Assembly: GCA_018609055.1 (NCBI GenBank)
Contig: JABAYJ010000009.1
Span: 550,156-614,155 of the forward strand
DNA from: Flavobacteriales bacterium
GTDB taxonomy: Bacteria; Bacteroidota; Bacteroidia; Flavobacteriales_D; CAJJDF01
DNA length: 64,000 nucleotides
Reading direction: 5' to 3'
The notes beneath the pieces were generated by a model. The model searched no databases and was not told the DNA's origin. It saw only the letters and a program-made list of their open reading frames with translations. The translations under genes were made by a program, and so were the position numbers. This document shows positions 34,631-43,660 of this stretch, piece by piece. Numbering within the stretch: position 1 is the first letter of the stretch; each line of letters starts with the position of its first letter.

Positions 34631-35731
34631 ATGAAATTGAACCTAAAATATAGCTTAATTGTTCTGATCATTTCAGAAATTATTTTCTGGTCAATAGGTT
34701 TTGGTTTGTATTTTTACTTTTCTGGATTAGAAGATTTTAAGTTCGAGAATAAAGAAGTTCTTAGCTATTTGTTCTTTGCTCGAATCTTAATTTTATTATT
34801 CCTTGGAGCTCAGTTATTAATGAAATCTAGATTGCAAAAGTATGCTGAGATCAAGATGCTGAATAAAATTTCCAATCATTTTTCTTCAGTTCGAAACAGT
34901 ATTAAATTTTCGCTTTTTTTGGCAGGGATTTCTTGTTTTATCATTGCTTTTGCAAATCCACAGTTTGGTAAAAAAGAAGTAGATATGAGCGCTTCTGGAA
35001 TTGATGTGATTATTGGTATTGATGTTTCTAATAGTATGTTAGCAAGAGATTTATCTCCAGCTCTTAACCGATTAGAAATAACAAAACTGGCAATTAGAAA
35101 CATGTTGAATCAACTAAATGGAGATAGAGTGGGAGTTGTAGTTTTTGCAGGAACTGCCTACAGTTATATTCCTATTACCAATGATTACGAATACATCAAA
35201 CAAGAGCTTTCTTCCATTAATCCTGGAATGTTATCTGCCCAAGGAACTTCAATTAGTAATGCCATTGATGTAGCTCTGGAATCTTTTGGAGAATCTAAAG
35301 CTAATAAAGCGATTGTGCTGTTTTCTGATGGAGAAAATCATGAAGAGAATGCAATTGAATCAGTTGCTACAGCTAAGAAAAGTGGAATTAAAGTATACAC
35401 AATTGGAATGGGAACGAACAAAGGTGTTCCTATTCCAATGAATAGAACTGGTAATGATTTTCATAAAGATAATACTGGTAAAACTGTGCTTACTAAACTT
35501 AATGAAGACATGCTCAGAGAAGTTGCAAGCAAAGGAAATGGCTTATATTTAAAAGCAGATAAAACTAAAGTGAACACACAAAGGATTTTATCTGACATGA
35601 GTAAAATTGAGAAAACAACTTTTAAGAAAAAGTCATTTTTGGAATATGAAGATAAGTTTCAATGGGCTTTGGCGTTAGGTTTTTTGTTTTTGATATTAGA
35701 ATTATTAATTGGTAAACTAATTAAACTATGA
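34631..35731 (+). CDS. batB: BatB, VWA-domain membrane protein
   Basis: A paralog of BatA of 366 residues with two N-terminal membrane spans (about 8-30, 47-65), another span at about 93-110, a MIDAS-containing VWA domain (D131-x-S133-x-S135 in IGIDVSNSM; also GTSISNAID and FSDGENHEE) and a C-terminal span (about 345-363). The start codon follows BatA by only 2 bases. Its stop codon overlaps the BatC start (ATGA), so translation is coupled. BatA and BatB are likely to form a complex in the membrane. Confidence 0.93.
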   Translation: MKLNLKYSLIVLIISEIIFWSIGFGLYFYFSGLEDFKFENKEVLSYLFFARILILLFLGAQLLMKSRLQKYAEIKMLNKISNHFSSVRNSIKFSLFLAGISCFIIAFANPQFGKKEVDMSASGIDVIIGIDVSNSMLARDLSPALNRLEITKLAIRNMLNQLNGDRVGVVVFAGTAYSYIPITNDYEYIKQELSSINPGMLSAQGTSISNAIDVALESFGESKANKAIVLFSDGENHEENAIESVATAKKSGIKVYTIGMGTNKGVPIPMNRTGNDFHKDNTGKTVLTKLNEDMLREVASKGNGLYLKADKTKVNTQRILSDMSKIEKTTFKKKSFLEYEDKFQWALALGFLFLILELLIGKLIKL

Positions 35732-36699
35732 AAAGTATAATTAAATATAGTTTGCTCGTAATTATTGGGTTGATGGCTAATTTAGTTTCTGCTCAAGAGC
35801 ATAAAGTAGAGCTAGAAAAAGGAAATAACGAACAGTTTTTTATGCGTTATAACAATGCTTTGTCGCATTATGATTCTTCTATTTCAATAAATCCTTCTTA
35901 TTTCTTTGCTATTTTTAATTCGGGAAATTCTTGGTACAGAATTAGTCAAAGTGCTACCGATACGGCAAAAATTGCTTTTGCTAATGAAGCTGCTGATAGA
36001 TTTGAGTCGGCAATTTATACTACAGATAACAAAGAGCAACAATCATACGGACATTACAATCAAGGGAATTGTTTCTTGTCTATCAATGAATTAAAACAAA
36101 GTATAGAATCGTACAAAGAAGCTTTAAGAGCCTATCCCAAGAATAAACACGCTCGTTATAATTTGTCTTATGCATTAATCATGTTAAAGTCCCAAGAAGA
36201 GAAAATGGAAGACATTCAAGAGCAAATTGACAGTTTACAGAAAGAGATTGATGAAAATAAAGAGGAGCAAAAGAAGAATGAATCGTCCTCTAAATCGGAG
36301 CAAGAGAAACAGCAAAAGAAAAACGAATTAGAACAAAAGAAAGAGGAGTTGGAGAAGAAAAAGCAAGAGTTGGAAAAACAGAAGCAGCAAGGAGAAAAGG
36401 AATCTGGAAAAGAAGAAAAAGAGCAAGGCGAAAAGCAAGAATCAGATAAAGGAGATAAAAGTGAGCAGAATGGAGAGGGAGATAAGAAAGATGGAGAACA
36501 ACAGTCTGGTGAACCTGGTAAAGAAGGCGAAAAAGGAGAACAAGTTCAGCAAGAAGCGTTTACTTTACGTGAGGCAAAACAGAATTTAGATGCATTGAAA
36601 AACGAAGAGAAGAAAGTACAGTTAAAAGTCCTCAAGAAACGAGGAAGAGAAATTAACAGAACGGCAGGCGAAGGAACTCGAGAAGAAAAAGATTGGTAA
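35728..36699 (+). CDS. batC: BatC, TPR protein with a charged coiled-coil tail
   Basis: The 323-residue protein has a signal peptide (KYSLLVIIGLMANLVSAQ), TPR-like helices (about 24-160: NEQFFMRYNNALSHYDSSISINPSYFFAIFNSGNSW and YNQGNCFLSINELKQSIESYKEALRAYPKNKHARYNLSYAL), and a long Lys/Glu/Gln-rich stretch (about 165-290) that is likely an extended coiled coil or disordered tail. It starts 4 bases before the BatB stop. In Bat operons this gene encodes the periplasmic scaffold. The codon use in the tail is biased to AAG/GAA/CAG, reflecting composition rather than transfer. Confidence 0.9.
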   Translation: MKSIIKYSLLVIIGLMANLVSAQEHKVELEKGNNEQFFMRYNNALSHYDSSISINPSYFFAIFNSGNSWYRISQSATDTAKIAFANEAADRFESAIYTTDNKEQQSYGHYNQGNCFLSINELKQSIESYKEALRAYPKNKHARYNLSYALIMLKSQEEKMEDIQEQIDSLQKEIDENKEEQKKNESSSKSEQEKQQKKNELEQKKEELEKKKQELEKQKQQGEKESGKEEKEQGEKQESDKGDKSEQNGEGDKKDGEQQSGEPGKEGEKGEQVQQEAFTLREAKQNLDALKNEEKKVQLKVLKKRGREINRTAGEGTREEKDW

Positions 36700-36710
36700 A
36701 ATAAACAAAG

Positions 36711-38456
36711 TTGGAAATGAATAGGATTGGATTACAGTGTTTTATACTATTGCCTTTTATTGTTTTAAGTAACATTGGGTTATCCCAAGATGTTACTTTT
36801 AGTACAAATGTTGCTGCAAAAAAAGTAGGTGTAACCGAAAGGTTTGATGTAACTTATTCCTCCAACAAACAAGGAATTTTTATACTGCCTGAGTATAAAA
36901 ACTTTAATAGAGTTAGTGGAGTTGCAACTGGTTATTCATCCAATACAGATTTGAATACTGGAGTTACCAGAAAAACATTTAACTATACAGTAACTCTTCA
37001 ACCAAAGAAAACAGGAACATTTAAGGTTGAAGGAGCAAAAATAAAAGTGGGTAAAGGAACTTATCAATTTAATGCTGCCAAGATTGAAGTAGTAAAAGAA
37101 AGTCAAGTAAAAAACAGAAGACAAAGTCTTGTAGATCAGTTTTTGGGAGGTGGAAGACCAGACCAAAGGCAAGAGCAAGTTGAAATAACTAATCAAGATA
37201 TATTTGTAACGTTAGAGGCTGTAAATCCTAATGTTTATAGAAATCAACCAGTTTTGGTAGAGTATAAATTGTATGTGAATAAATACAAATATCAGCTCGA
37301 AGGAGTTGAAATTCCTACTTACTCTAATTTTCTATCTGATGAAATTACTTTCAAACAAAAAAGCCCTGGGAAGAAACAAATTAACGGTAAAGAGTATGAA
37401 ATTCATACGCTTAAAAAAGTATTGTTAACTCCACAAGAAATAGGGAAATTAAGTGTAGAAGCCTATAAAGTTCAGGCAAGAGTTCATACTAGAGGATTTA
37501 TGGGGACTAGCGTTATTATGGAAAGCAATTCGCTAGAAATTAGCGTGAAAGAGCTTCCTAAACCAATGCCAGATAACTTTTCTAATCAGGTTGGTTCATA
37601 TTCTATCCAAATAGCCCCAATGGTAACCAAAATTGAAAAGGACAATCCTGTGCAATTTAAACTAACAGTTATTGGGGAAGGGAATATAAAACAGCTTGTA
37701 GCTCCGGAGTTTTTATTTCCTGAAGGATTTGAATCCTATGATCCAGAAATTGCAACACAATATGCTCCAACAGATTCTAGCTTTGCAGGAAAAGTGACTT
37801 TTAGTTATTTACTCATTCCAAGGGAATTAGGTGTGTTTACTATTCCTAAAAAGGAATTTACCTACTTTGATGTAGCTACAGAAAGCTACAAATCAATTTT
37901 CTCTAAAGAGATTAAGTTTACTGTGGTTAGTGGAAGCGGAAGTGCAGGAGACTTTGCTACTGAAGATACAGAAATAGCTCCTGAACAGGAAGAAAGCCAA
38001 AGTGGTTCATGGTTTTGGATAACTATTATTCCTCTTTCTATATTGGCTTTAGTTGGTGCTTTTTTATTATTTAAGAAAAAGAACTCCAAAGAAAAAGTGG
38101 AGGAAACCGAGGAAGAAAGAAGGAAAAATGCAAGAAATAAATTAGCCAAAAAGCTAGCAATTGCTAAATCTCATTTGGATAGTAATAATGTATCTGAGTT
38201 TTATAACGAGATTTTAATTGGGCTCAACAAATACGTAAACGAAAAGTTGGAGATTGAAACAGCTCAAATGAATAAGATTACTATTCGCGAATCGCTTAAC
38301 AGCAAAGGGGTAGGAGAGAGTACGGTTAATTCCTTTGTACACGTATTGGAACAATGCGAAATGGCTAAATACGCTCCGTTATCAAATCAAAACAACCAGG
38401 ATATTTACGAGAAAAGCTTATTTATTATCGAGGAAATAGAAAAACAAATTAATTGA
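36711..38456 (+). CDS. batD: BatD, periplasmic beta-repeat membrane protein
   Basis: A 581-residue protein with a signal peptide (to about GLSQ), several immunoglobulin-like beta domains (about 25-430), one membrane span (WFWITIIPLSILALVGAFLLF, about 432-452) and a cytoplasmic helical domain (about 465-581). It carries the BatD landmarks ITNQDIFVTLEAVNPNVYRNQPVLVEYKLYV and VKELPKPMPDNFSNQVGSYSI. It is the last gene of the operon and starts 11 bp after BatC. After its stop there is a 217-bp AT-rich gap before the proteorhodopsin gene. Confidence 0.93.
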   Translation: MEMNRIGLQCFILLPFIVLSNIGLSQDVTFSTNVAAKKVGVTERFDVTYSSNKQGIFILPEYKNFNRVSGVATGYSSNTDLNTGVTRKTFNYTVTLQPKKTGTFKVEGAKIKVGKGTYQFNAAKIEVVKESQVKNRRQSLVDQFLGGGRPDQRQEQVEITNQDIFVTLEAVNPNVYRNQPVLVEYKLYVNKYKYQLEGVEIPTYSNFLSDEITFKQKSPGKKQINGKEYEIHTLKKVLLTPQEIGKLSVEAYKVQARVHTRGFMGTSVIMESNSLEISVKELPKPMPDNFSNQVGSYSIQIAPMVTKIEKDNPVQFKLTVIGEGNIKQLVAPEFLFPEGFESYDPEIATQYAPTDSSFAGKVTFSYLLIPRELGVFTIPKKEFTYFDVATESYKSIFSKEIKFTVVSGSGSAGDFATEDTEIAPEQEESQSGSWFWITIIPLSILALVGAFLLFKKKNSKEKVEETEEERRKNARNKLAKKLAIAKSHLDSNNVSEFYNEILIGLNKYVNEKLEIETAQMNKITIRESLNSKGVGESTVNSFVHVLEQCEMAKYAPLSNQNNQDIYEKSLFIIEEIEKQIN

Positions 38457-38673
38457 ACCATTTAATTGGTAGTTTTTTGATATCAAAGCCTAAAAATATA
38501 ATTTATCGAATTAGTATACATTATTTATACAAAAGCCACTAATAATTACGCATTTTGATTAGTATTATCTAAATAGAATAGATTATTATATTTATTTTAA
38601 ATTAAAATTTGTTTTTTTGTTTAGCTTTTACTAACTTGGTTTAAACAAATAAATATTTACAAAAAAAAAAACT

Positions 38674-39405
38674 ATGGAAAATTTATCTATGACCTTAGGA
38701 ATGGTCGCAAAGTTAGACCCAACAGATTACGTTGGATTTACCTTCTTCGTTGGTTGTATGGCTATGATGGCTGCAGCAGCGTTTTTCTTTTTATCATTAA
38801 ATCAATTTGATAAAAAGTGGAGAACATCAGTGTTGGTGTCCGGATTAATAACCTTTATTGCAGCAGTTCACTACTTCTACATGAGAGATTATTGGGCAGC
38901 ACATGGAGAGTCTCCAACATTTTTTAGATACGTAGATTGGATCTTAACTGTTCCATTGATGTGTGTTGAATTCTTCTTGATACTCAAAGTAGCAGGTGCA
39001 AAACCAGCCTTGTTATGGAAGATGATTATTTTTTCTGTAATCATGTTAGTAACAGGATACTTTGGAGAAGCAGTTTTCAAAGATCAAGCAGCATTCTGGG
39101 GATTACTTTCTGGATTAGCATACTTCTATATTGTATACGAAATCTGGTTAGGAAGTGCAAAGAAACTTGCAGTTGCAGCAGGTGGAGATGTATTGAAAGC
39201 ACACAAAATCTTGTGTTGGTTCGTACTTGTAGGATGGGCTATATACCCATTAGGTTACATGATGGGAACTGACGGATGGTATAGCGGTTTCATGCCAGAT
39301 GGAAACATTGATGTTGCTTACAACATCGCAGATGCAATTAACAAAATTGGATTTGGACTTGTAATTTATGCACTTGCTGTTAAGAAATCAGGGAGTCCGG
39401 CTTAA
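38674..39405 (+). CDS. Proteorhodopsin, light-driven proton pump (green-tuned type)
   Basis: A 243-residue seven-helix retinal protein. Key residues, with standard proteorhodopsin numbering in brackets, are H66 (H75), the proton acceptor D88 (D97) in RYVDWILT, T92 (T101), M96 (position 105, spectral tuning), the proton donor E99 (E108) and the Schiff-base lysine K224 (K231) in DAINK. The D-T-E motif indicates an outward proton pump, not a sodium (NDQ) or chloride (NTQ) pump. Met at the tuning position is typical of marine flavobacteria and gives green absorption. Light would add to the proton-motive force. The retinal supply gene lies convergent at 39799. Confidence 0.97.
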   Translation: MENLSMTLGMVAKLDPTDYVGFTFFVGCMAMMAAAAFFFLSLNQFDKKWRTSVLVSGLITFIAAVHYFYMRDYWAAHGESPTFFRYVDWILTVPLMCVEFFLILKVAGAKPALLWKMIIFSVIMLVTGYFGEAVFKDQAAFWGLLSGLAYFYIVYEIWLGSAKKLAVAAGGDVLKAHKILCWFVLVGWAIYPLGYMMGTDGWYSGFMPDGNIDVAYNIADAINKIGFGLVIYALAVKKSGSPA

Positions 39406-39429
39406 TAAGTCATTAATTATTCTGAAGAT

Positions 39430-39460
39430 AAAACGCAACTCGAAAGGGTTGCGTTTTTTT
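39430..39460 (+). terminator. Strong hairpin terminator after proteorhodopsin
   Basis: AAAACGCAAC (39430-39439) pairs with GTTGCGTTTT (39449-39458) around a 9-base loop and continues into an uninterrupted T-run. It is placed 25 bp after the stop and gives the proteorhodopsin gene a discrete monocistronic 3' end. Confidence 0.88.
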
Positions 39461-39461
39461 T

Positions 39462-39798
39462 GCTTCAATATGAGATAATACTAATTGATAGCACACAAAA
39501 AGTAATGGAGAACATTCTATCTTATAATTTAAGGTTAAAGCTTTTAACTATAAATAGTATCAATCCATTATCCTTTGAGCCAATAAAGATTCACAATTAA
39601 AATACATAAGGAGATAAGAAACAACATATAAGAATGAAATGCTTATCAGATTTATATGATTCTCTATAAATAAACAACTCGAAACGATTAAGAGAATAAA
39701 ATAAATGAAAGGGTGATTCTTTACCTAAGTTTTAAAAACTTTTTATCCTACTTTTTATATGTATCGCAATTCAAAATTCAAACTTTAACAGATTCAAT
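39462..39798. other. AT-rich gap between convergent proteorhodopsin and CrtY-Blh genes
   Basis: No frame of convincing length, RNA fold or repeat is seen in these 337 bases. The stretch is AT-rich with scattered stops in all frames. It separates the terminator of the proteorhodopsin gene from the 3' end of the convergent fused cyclase gene; no terminator is obvious on that side. Confidence 0.5.
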
Positions 39799-41811
39799 CT
39801 ATTTTCGCTTAAGCATATAAAAATTATGCATCGAAAGCACATGAGGCAAACTAAGGCAAGATATAATAATAAAAAAAGTGCCCAATTGATTTGTTTCTCC
39901 AAAAAGATAAAATCCGATAATAAGAAGCGAACCCCCTAGATTAAAAGGAAAAGACTCTTTCCACATGGTTTTAGAACTTTTATTAAGTCCGTTTTTAAGA
40001 TGTTTCCATCCATTCATGCTATGTTGAAATACAAAATAGATTCCAAAACTCACAAGTAGGGGAAGCCAAGTAGAAAGAAGAAGGTAGGTAATTGTAAGAA
40101 GGATAAATATAGATTTATGGTACAATGCAAGGATTACTCCAATGAGCACCGTGAATAATTGTAAAACTAGTAATCTAGTTCCTTCCAAATTTTCGGTAAG
40201 TGCCGAATGATTCAAATTTGGAATTTGTTCTAGGACTGTTCCCAGTTCAGCCACGTGAAAAAGTAAAATGAGAATTAACAGCACACATCCCCAAACAAAA
40301 GAAGATAAACTATTGGTTAACTTCCATTCTTTAAAATCTGCTTGACCAAAATGCCAGGCTGAATAAAGTATAAAAAGCAACAAAGCAAATCCTGGGGTAA
40401 AAAACCAAACCACTCCAAATAGTGCACCTTTAGCGATATATGTTATGGAGAATATTAGAAGTTTCGTTTTATTCAGAATAGGTGAGCCAGTAAGGTGATC
40501 TAGAGCCCCATGTGAAAGTCCTACTGAGAAAAATCCTAGGATTAAAAGAAAATAGGTAACATAATCTAAATTAAAGACAGAGAAAATCAGCCCACAGAGG
40601 GTCAATATAGTTGGTAAAATAATAGTTGGGAAAGAAGATATTTTGTGATAAATATCTTTAATAGCCGTTAGTATAAATATTGTTTTCGGAAGTTTTGATA
40701 GTATATACAAATCTTGCTTCAAAGAAGTTTTTTCTCTAAGAAAATTAAGGATCAAAGAAGTAGATACTTTACTAAATAAGGTTTCAAAAATAGGTTTACC
40801 CTTCTCAGGAGATTCATGCAATATCTTCAATAACAATCTATCATAAAAAGCAAACCTATTTTTCTCTTGTACAGTTTGGATTGATAGTTGGTTTTTCAAA
40901 TTGTTTGCTTTTACAGCAGCATCTTCGGCCATGGCATGAAAAGCAAATCCAGTGGTGCACTTTAGTTTGTGAGATCTGGACCCCATATTTATCCAGTTCT
41001 TGCCTAAATCTATGGTTTCAATCTTGGCAGAGGACATAGGGAGTACTCCTTTTTCAGTGTCGATAATTTTATATTCCGGATTAATTTTTGCCATGTAATC
41101 CTTTAGAGCTGAGTTTGCTTCCTCTGGGGTTAATTTTTTCTCCGAAAACCGAGTCAACTCAACTAGTGCCTTGTTTTCACTAAAGGGAAGTATATACACA
41201 AATTGTGTGGAGTTTTGTTGTGGAATTTTAAAATCCATCAAAACCATTTTACTAGCATCAAAGGTATCTTTATCCATAGAGATGTTCCAGCCATAAAATG
41301 ATTGGTATAAATGACTTTGGTTATTAATTGGTTTCGAATAACTAGGTGGTCGGCTATCGAAAACGATAGTAGATTGGATTATTTCATTCTCCAATATCAG
41401 TTCATGAAAAGTTAAGCTAAGTGTATTACTTTTAATTAAAAAAGAATTAAAAAAGGTCACATTACAAATGGCCAATTTCTTTCTTGTTTCTGTGTATAAG
41501 TCTATCCCTTTTATGTGGAAATATTTTAGGGGGGCTATACTTTCTTGGCTGATTCCGCCAATTTCAATATTTTCCCATTTATGGCTTATTAAGTTATCTA
41601 GCCCTAAGTCCAAAACTTCTTTTTCAGTAGCCCAAAAGCAGAAGGTTCTATCATTTTTGGTTTTACTATCCGGTTCAATAATCGCAATAGTTTTGTCCTC
41701 CAATAAGTTTTGGTCAATTAATCTAAGAATAAATAAACAATTAGCGGCTCCAAATCCCACGAACGCATAGTCAACTATTGTTATATCCGGATTTGAAGTT
41801 TTATAGTTCAT
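39799..41811 (-). CDS. Fused lycopene beta-cyclase (CrtY) and beta-carotene 15,15'-dioxygenase (Blh)
   Basis: One 670-residue frame contains two full enzymes. Residues about 12-385 are CrtY-like: nucleotide-binding VGFGAAN (18-24), DRTFCFW (54-60), FDSRPP (151-156), QSFYGW (170-175), GVLPMS (255-260) and SRSHKLKCTTGFAFHAM (278-294). Residues about 395-670 are the membrane-embedded Blh: likely iron ligands in SHGALDH (433-439), WHFGQAD (486-492) and FQHSMNGWKHL (595-605), with about 7-8 spans. Together they would convert lycopene to beta-carotene and then to two retinals for the proteorhodopsin next door. No frameshift or stop separates the halves, and there is no obvious start between them. 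The two enzymes are normally separate genes. Confidence 0.93.
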   Translation of the reverse strand: MNYKTSNPDITIVDYAFVGFGAANCLFILRLIDQNLLEDKTIAIIEPDSKTKNDRTFCFWATEKEVLDLGLDNLISHKWENIEIGGISQESIAPLKYFHIKGIDLYTETRKKLAICNVTFFNSFLIKSNTLSLTFHELILENEIIQSTIVFDSRPPSYSKPINNQSHLYQSFYGWNISMDKDTFDASKMVLMDFKIPQQNSTQFVYILPFSENKALVELTRFSEKKLTPEEANSALKDYMAKINPEYKIIDTEKGVLPMSSAKIETIDLGKNWINMGSRSHKLKCTTGFAFHAMAEDAAVKANNLKNQLSIQTVQEKNRFAFYDRLLLKILHESPEKGKPIFETLFSKVSTSLILNFLREKTSLKQDLYILSKLPKTIFILTAIKDIYHKISSFPTIILPTILTLCGLIFSVFNLDYVTYFLLILGFFSVGLSHGALDHLTGSPILNKTKLLIFSITYIAKGALFGVVWFFTPGFALLLFILYSAWHFGQADFKEWKLTNSLSSFVWGCVLLILILLFHVAELGTVLEQIPNLNHSALTENLEGTRLLVLQLFTVLIGVILALYHKSIFILLTITYLLLSTWLPLLVSFGIYFVFQHSMNGWKHLKNGLNKSSKTMWKESFPFNLGGSLLIIGFYLFGETNQLGTFFIIISCLSLPHVLSMHNFYMLKRK

Positions 41812-41857
41812 GCTTAGTATGCGGTTTTTTTTAGAGGGTATAAAATTAATGAGTGAG

Positions 41858-42760
41858 TTAATTTAATTCCTCTGCTTCATTTTGTTTTTCGAAGCGATTA
41901 TGAATAGTTAAAATAGTAAGTCCAAAAATCACGGCAGATACAATGAGAATAGTGCTAATTAATCCACTTGAAGAAAACGACATTCTGATTAGAATAGTAG
42001 AAATCACAAATCCAGAATTACGCATTATTTTATGAAATTGATCCGTATAAAAAAATGAAATAAGTAATAAAACTACATCAACCAAAATCAAAACAGTAAA
42101 AAATTGATCGAAGAAAAGATTGTTTATACTTTCGAATGACGGCAGTTGATTTGGGGATGAATAAATGCCATAACTCCAATTAATTAGGGTGTAAATAGCG
42201 ATTAAAAAAAATAATGGAACTAGTATAATAGCTATAATTTGTTTTCTATGAACAAATCGTTTTATATCCGGTTGTATCTGTGTTTTCTTTGGGATTCTGT
42301 TTTTCCATTGTTTTTGAAAAAGATAGATTAAATAAAACAACAGGACAGAAGCAATTATATCATAAGTAAATTGAAGATCTCCTTTAATCTCAAACCAATT
42401 TGATGAAAGCTCAATGGCAGATAAATCATTAAACAGTTTTCGAATAATGATCAAAGTAATAATTTCATATTGCTTGGTAATATAGGTGGTAAAAGACCTA
42501 GGTAAATAGTAGATTAACAAATAAACTTCATAAATCAGTATGAAAGAAAAAGGAGTGTAAGCAGCCGAAATCGGATTTGTTAGTAGTTCAGAATTAGACT
42601 GGTAGTTAATAACCTCGAGTTTAATTAAATAAATAATCAAAAGATGAATAAAAAAACTAATTAAAGCAGTAATGAGAATAACGTTTTCTGCCTTAGCACG
42701 AGTCGTTTCAGAAAAAAACTTTTGGTAAATTATCGGGATTATTTTTCTTATACTATTCAT
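41858..42760 (-). CDS. Multi-span membrane protein upstream of the CrtY-Blh gene
   Basis: I do not recognise the family. The 300-residue product has about seven hydrophobic segments (near residues 27-47, 68-90, 133-150, 172-195, 217-240, 250-268 and 268-285) and short charged loops such as QKQWKNRIPKKTQIQPD. It lies 46 bp upstream of the fused carotenoid gene on the same strand, so a shared transcript is likely. It may be a partner in retinal or carotenoid handling, but there is no motif to prove it. It begins with ATG in a strongly AT-rich context (228 bp gap upstream). Confidence 0.72.
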   Translation of the reverse strand: MNSIRKIIPIIYQKFFSETTRAKAENVILITALISFFIHLLIIYLIKLEVINYQSNSELLTNPISAAYTPFSFILIYEVYLLIYYLPRSFTTYITKQYEIITLIIIRKLFNDLSAIELSSNWFEIKGDLQFTYDIIASVLLFYLIYLFQKQWKNRIPKKTQIQPDIKRFVHRKQIIAIILVPLFFLIAIYTLINWSYGIYSSPNQLPSFESINNLFFDQFFTVLILVDVVLLLISFFYTDQFHKIMRNSGFVISTILIRMSFSSSGLISTILIVSAVIFGLTILTIHNRFEKQNEAEELN

Positions 42761-42989
42761 TTTATTTTTTTTAAGAAATTTTATTCAATTTAAAAATACA
42801 AAAAATCACTCTATATATTTTTAAAAAAATACGGTTAGGTTAATTTATGGTATATTTTTATAAATACGACTTTGTGTTTGAGCTATTTAAGTGATTTGTA
42901 TTGTTACTTTACAATAATTTAATAAATTGATATTTTTTTTAGATTTGTTTTTTAATAATTTAAACAATTGTCCCTTCTTATTTTGGTTA

Positions 42990-43640
42990 TTATTTTGGTT
43001 TAAATTCCTTAAGTAGATTTTTTTTTTTTAGTACAGGGTTAAAATCACTATTTTTTCTTAGCCAACCTAGTATTCGGTTGTTGTTTATTTTCCAAACACC
43101 ATCAACTTGCTCAATGGAATAAGTTTCTCTTGTTTTAGAAAATGGACCAGCATTTTGCTGAATGATTTCAATTTTATCCTCAAACACCTCAGAAACAATA
43201 GCAACATGACCATATTTATTGAATAAAGTACCACTATAAACTACCAAATCATCCAATTCGGGTTTGAATGAGCTAGGATTAGTAAATTGATATAAACCCC
43301 TTTGTTTATTTAGCTCACTATCATTAAGTTTTGAGTTAAAAAAATCTATAGCATTTCCATAACTATCTGGCATTTCATGACCCAAATGTTCGTAGTAATA
43401 ACGCTTTACATACTCCACACACTGGTATTTTAAGCCGTAGTTATAACCCTCTATTGACATGTTACGTTCAGTAACATTACTCACACCACCATTGTAATAC
43501 ACAGAAATCCCATTCAATCTGTCAATCTTTTGCCCAACCTCATAATTTGGGTTGAAATTATAGTTTTTGAAAGCCCAATTACCAATTAAGAATAAGCTGA
43601 TTAGGGACATTACGATTAATGTCCAGTCCTTTGATTTCAT
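42990..43640 (-). CDS. CHAP-domain amidase-like membrane protein
   Basis: CHAP proteins are Cys/His amidohydrolases that cut peptidoglycan peptides or glutathionylspermidine. The 216 residues have an N-terminal membrane anchor (about 8-24), the catalytic cysteine C74 in YQCVEYVKRYY, the histidine H145 in KYGHVAIVSEV and a polar QQNAG (about 163) as third residue region. The GLKYQCVEYVKRYYYEHLG pattern is closer to the amidase half of GspSA than to phage endolysins. The periplasmic side is implied by the N-terminal anchor. It is followed downstream by no gene of its own operon; DUF2147-like and gcvT lie upstream on the same strand. Confidence 0.88.
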   Translation of the reverse strand: MKSKDWTLIVMSLISLFLIGNWAFKNYNFNPNYEVGQKIDRLNGISVYYNGGVSNVTERNMSIEGYNYGLKYQCVEYVKRYYYEHLGHEMPDSYGNAIDFFNSKLNDSELNKQRGLYQFTNPSSFKPELDDLVVYSGTLFNKYGHVAIVSEVFEDKIEIIQQNAGPFSKTRETYSIEQVDGVWKINNNRILGWLRKNSDFNPVLKKKNLLKEFKPK

Positions 43641-43660
43641 AATTTTTTAATATAATTTTT

